A DNA stretch of 29,767 nt from a virus: IMG/VR virus record IMGVR_UViG_3300031269_000064, positions 1-29,767 of that record, one strand, 5' to 3'. The notes beneath the pieces were generated by a model, which was not told the DNA's origin, did not search any database, and saw only the letters and a list, made by a program, of their open reading frames with translations. Position numbers and translations under genes: made by a program. Shown here piece after piece: positions 28,381 through 29,767 of this stretch (its first letter is position 1; each line of letters starts with the position of its first letter).

Positions 28381-29103
28381 TTATACCGCGATTACCCTAG
28401 GGTATGCGTTATTGCCTGTCACGTCAGTAATACCCTCGGCTAGAGTAGCTACGGCATTACGTAGTTTGGTTAGGATAGCTTCGCCATCTGTACCTTCTAC
28501 ACCACTAAGAGAAGTACCATCCACGCCAGCGCCAGAAGCAGCAGCTAGGACGGCAACGGTAGGTTGGAAAAGCCCACCTGAGTTATCTACGATAGCAGAT
28601 AATCCTGCAGCAGTACGTACCTTATTAGCGCCTGCAATTAGCGTAGCAATAGCGTTTTTATATGTAGTTACTAGGTCGTTAGTACCCGCGAAAGCCAGAC
28701 CACCACTAGAGTCGCCTGTTACTTCTGTCAAAGCATCGGATATAGCTGCGATAGTGCCTGCGCCGTTAGTACCGCCGCCGCTATAAGTATAGCCTAGCGT
28801 AACGCCTGTAGCAGTAGCTACACCCTCTAGCTTAGCCTGTACCGTACGTAGCGCATTTTTAACCTTCGCTAGCTCGGCATCAAAACCTGCTTTAGGTGTT
28901 AAATCTGTGCCTGTGACTGTAAACGCTGTAACAGTACCTACTGCAGCTACTACACCACTACCAGACGTACCGCCTGAGTTATCAGTAAGGTCAGCTACAG
29001 CAGCGCCTTTAGTTAAGGCTGCATCCTGTGCGAGAACGCGAACCACCTCATGCAGTGCAGTACCATCAAGTACAACACCGCCTTTTGCAATAGAGACTGT
29101 CAT
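28381..29103 (-). CDS. Three-fold repetitive protein next to the major capsid gene (possible head decoration)
   Basis: This 240-residue protein is Ala/Gly/Thr/Val-rich with no membrane helix. It is built of about three units. Each has an N-A-[LIV]-x-T-[LV] helix (KNALRTVQAKLEG, KNAIATLIAGANK, RNAVATLAEGITD) followed by a D-N/D-S-G-G loop (LTDNSGGTSG, VTGDSSGGLAF, IVDNSGGLF) and Thr/Val-rich strands. It lies directly downstream of the major capsid gene, after a strong hairpin, the usual location of head decoration or head-fibre proteins. The ribosome site is AAGGAACACTG (GGA about 7 bases from ATG at 29103). The role is inferred from position and repeats. Confidence 0.75.
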   Translation of the reverse strand: MTVSIAKGGVVLDGTALHEVVRVLAQDAALTKGAAVADLTDNSGGTSGSGVVAAVGTVTAFTVTGTDLTPKAGFDAELAKVKNALRTVQAKLEGVATATGVTLGYTYSGGGTNGAGTIAAISDALTEVTGDSSGGLAFAGTNDLVTTYKNAIATLIAGANKVRTAAGLSAIVDNSGGLFQPTVAVLAAASGAGVDGTSLSGVEGTDGEAILTKLRNAVATLAEGITDVTGNNAYPRVIAV

Positions 29104-29149
29104 AATCAGTGTTCCTTTGTCTTTATATGTTTAATCGTAAGTAAAGTAG

Positions 29150-29177
29150 TCGGGGGTAGTTTTTACACCACCCCCGA
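29150..29177 (-). terminator. Hairpin after the major capsid gene
   Basis: TCGGGGGT (29150-29157) and ACCCCCGA (29170-29177) form a perfect 8-bp stem with a 12-base loop, 6 bases after the capsid stop codon. On the minus strand the following bases are CTACTTTACTTAC, not a clean T run, so it is a partial terminator or mRNA-protecting hairpin. Confidence 0.6.
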
Positions 29178-29183
29178 TAAGCA

Positions 29184-29767
29184 CTAACCGATGTTAGTAA
29201 CTTTAACTACTGCATTCTCTTCCTCAAACTGCGTAGCTACGCGAGAAGTAAGAACAATAATAACCTCACGGCTGCTAATGTCTCTATCAGTCTCAATACG
29301 TACGTTACGCTGAATACCAAAGATGACGTTTGCTGGATTAACAAAAATCATATTCGTATCAGGCATCATAGCGATACCGCGAAGAGGTACGCCAAACACA
29401 GAAAGAGGTGCATCACCTGCTAGAGTTGCATCGCCTAGATTACCGCCTTGGCGAGACGATACTGCCAAACGATAATCCTGCTCTACGTCATGCGAAGTAT
29501 AGAAGCGCATGGCGCGCTTATTGCGACGGTAACGAGTAGGCAGTGCCTTAATGGCGTTACTAAACACAGAAGGAGCAATACCAGCATTGGCGGCATCTAC
29601 TGTATTAGTGGTGGTAAGCTCTAGCATACCTTCCATAAGGCCTAGGTAAGTATCGTCAGAAGCGGTATCGCCTTGTACGATAAGCTCTTCTAGGTCTAAT
29701 GCTGCACGCTCTGCGATAAGCTGTATAAGGGTATTCTCCATCGAGCCGCGCTCAATGTTATCTTCCA
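29184..29767 (-). CDS. Major capsid protein, HK97 fold (C-terminal part)
   Basis: The frame is open to the right edge, so the start lies outside the window. About 194 residues are visible, beginning with E-D-N-I-E-R-G just before an internal Met at 29741. The sequence reads LIAERAALDLEELIVQGDTAS, the spine-helix end common to HK97-type capsid proteins. It continues with YRRNKRAMRFYTSHDVEQDYRLAVSSRQGG, DAPLSVFGVPLRGIAMMP, FVNPANVIFGIQRNVRIETDRDI and a final VTSRVATQFEEENAVVKV-type strand. It forms the icosahedral shell. Protease, portal and terminase genes are expected to the right. Confidence 0.93.
   Translation of the reverse strand, partial: EDNIERGSMENTLIQLIAERAALDLEELIVQGDTASDDTYLGLMEGMLELTTTNTVDAANAGIAPSVFSNAIKALPTRYRRNKRAMRFYTSHDVEQDYRLAVSSRQGGNLGDATLAGDAPLSVFGVPLRGIAMMPDTNMIFVNPANVIFGIQRNVRIETDRDISSREVIIVLTSRVATQFEEENAVVKVTNIG

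Noticed and set aside
28346-28786. 146-codon plus-strand frame opposite the repeat protein
   Set aside because: Its Ala/Pro/Ser-rich translation mirrors the Gly/Ala-rich sense gene. The sense frame has repeats, a ribosome site and operon position.

Overview
This window is part of the genome of a tailed double-stranded DNA bacteriophage. Every gene I can support lies on the minus strand, so the map reads from right to left. The virion genes (HK97-type major capsid protein, head-tail adaptor, HK97 gp10-like protein, tail terminator, tube protein, frameshifted tail chaperone, very long tape measure) indicate a long non-contractile tail (siphovirus). A lipoprotein of the Rz1 kind and an amidase endolysin indicate a Gram-negative host. 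The host cannot be named from the sequence. By eye, base composition is in the mid-40s % GC. No tRNA, transposon, integrase or CRISPR array was seen, and no stretch over 300 bases lacks a gene.

Layout, in transcription order. (1) Head and connector, 29767 to 26056: C-terminal part of the major capsid protein, a three-fold repetitive protein, a basic-tailed protein, adaptor, gp10-like protein and tail terminator. (2) Tail, 26045 to 13155: small protein, major tail protein, tail chaperone with a dnaX-type A AAA AAG slippery site, a 1753-residue tape measure, two tail-tip proteins and a tail fibre. The fibre reading frame appears broken, or recoded, at its last codon. (3) Lysis and accessory cassette, 13158 to 7955: a polytopic membrane protein, a PAS protein with a C-terminal membrane helix, a single-domain response-regulator receiver, a holin-like protein, spanin-like overlapping genes, a T7-lysozyme-type amidase, an SGNH-esterase tail spike and a small protein. 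It is closed by a terminator at 7894-7923. (4) Early module, 7767 to 4174: a Ycf46-like AAA+ ATPase, an unknown gene, then a DUF1257/Ycf35-like protein, a DUF2997-like protein and another small protein. It has its own TTGACA promoters and terminators. (5) Replication module, 4055 to 1: a winged-helix initiator gene carrying 24-bp iteron-like repeats next to an AT-rich tract (candidate origin), a degenerate DnaC-like loader, a DnaB-type helicase, and the start of a DNA polymerase with a UDG-like N-terminal domain fused to a 3'-5' exonuclease.

Three points deserve most attention. First, the AAA+/DUF1257/DUF2997 trio, best known from cyanobacteria and plastids, sits here as a phage early module; its three members share the same ribosome-binding leader. 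Second, a PAS protein and a complete receiver domain sit side by side inside the lysis cassette, which suggests a phage-encoded signalling pair that could sense membrane or host state. Third, GATC and CCWGG sites are almost absent from the whole window (8 and 3 by hand count) except in the core of the tail fibre. That points to strong avoidance of restriction or methylation sites, plus a recently acquired fibre core.
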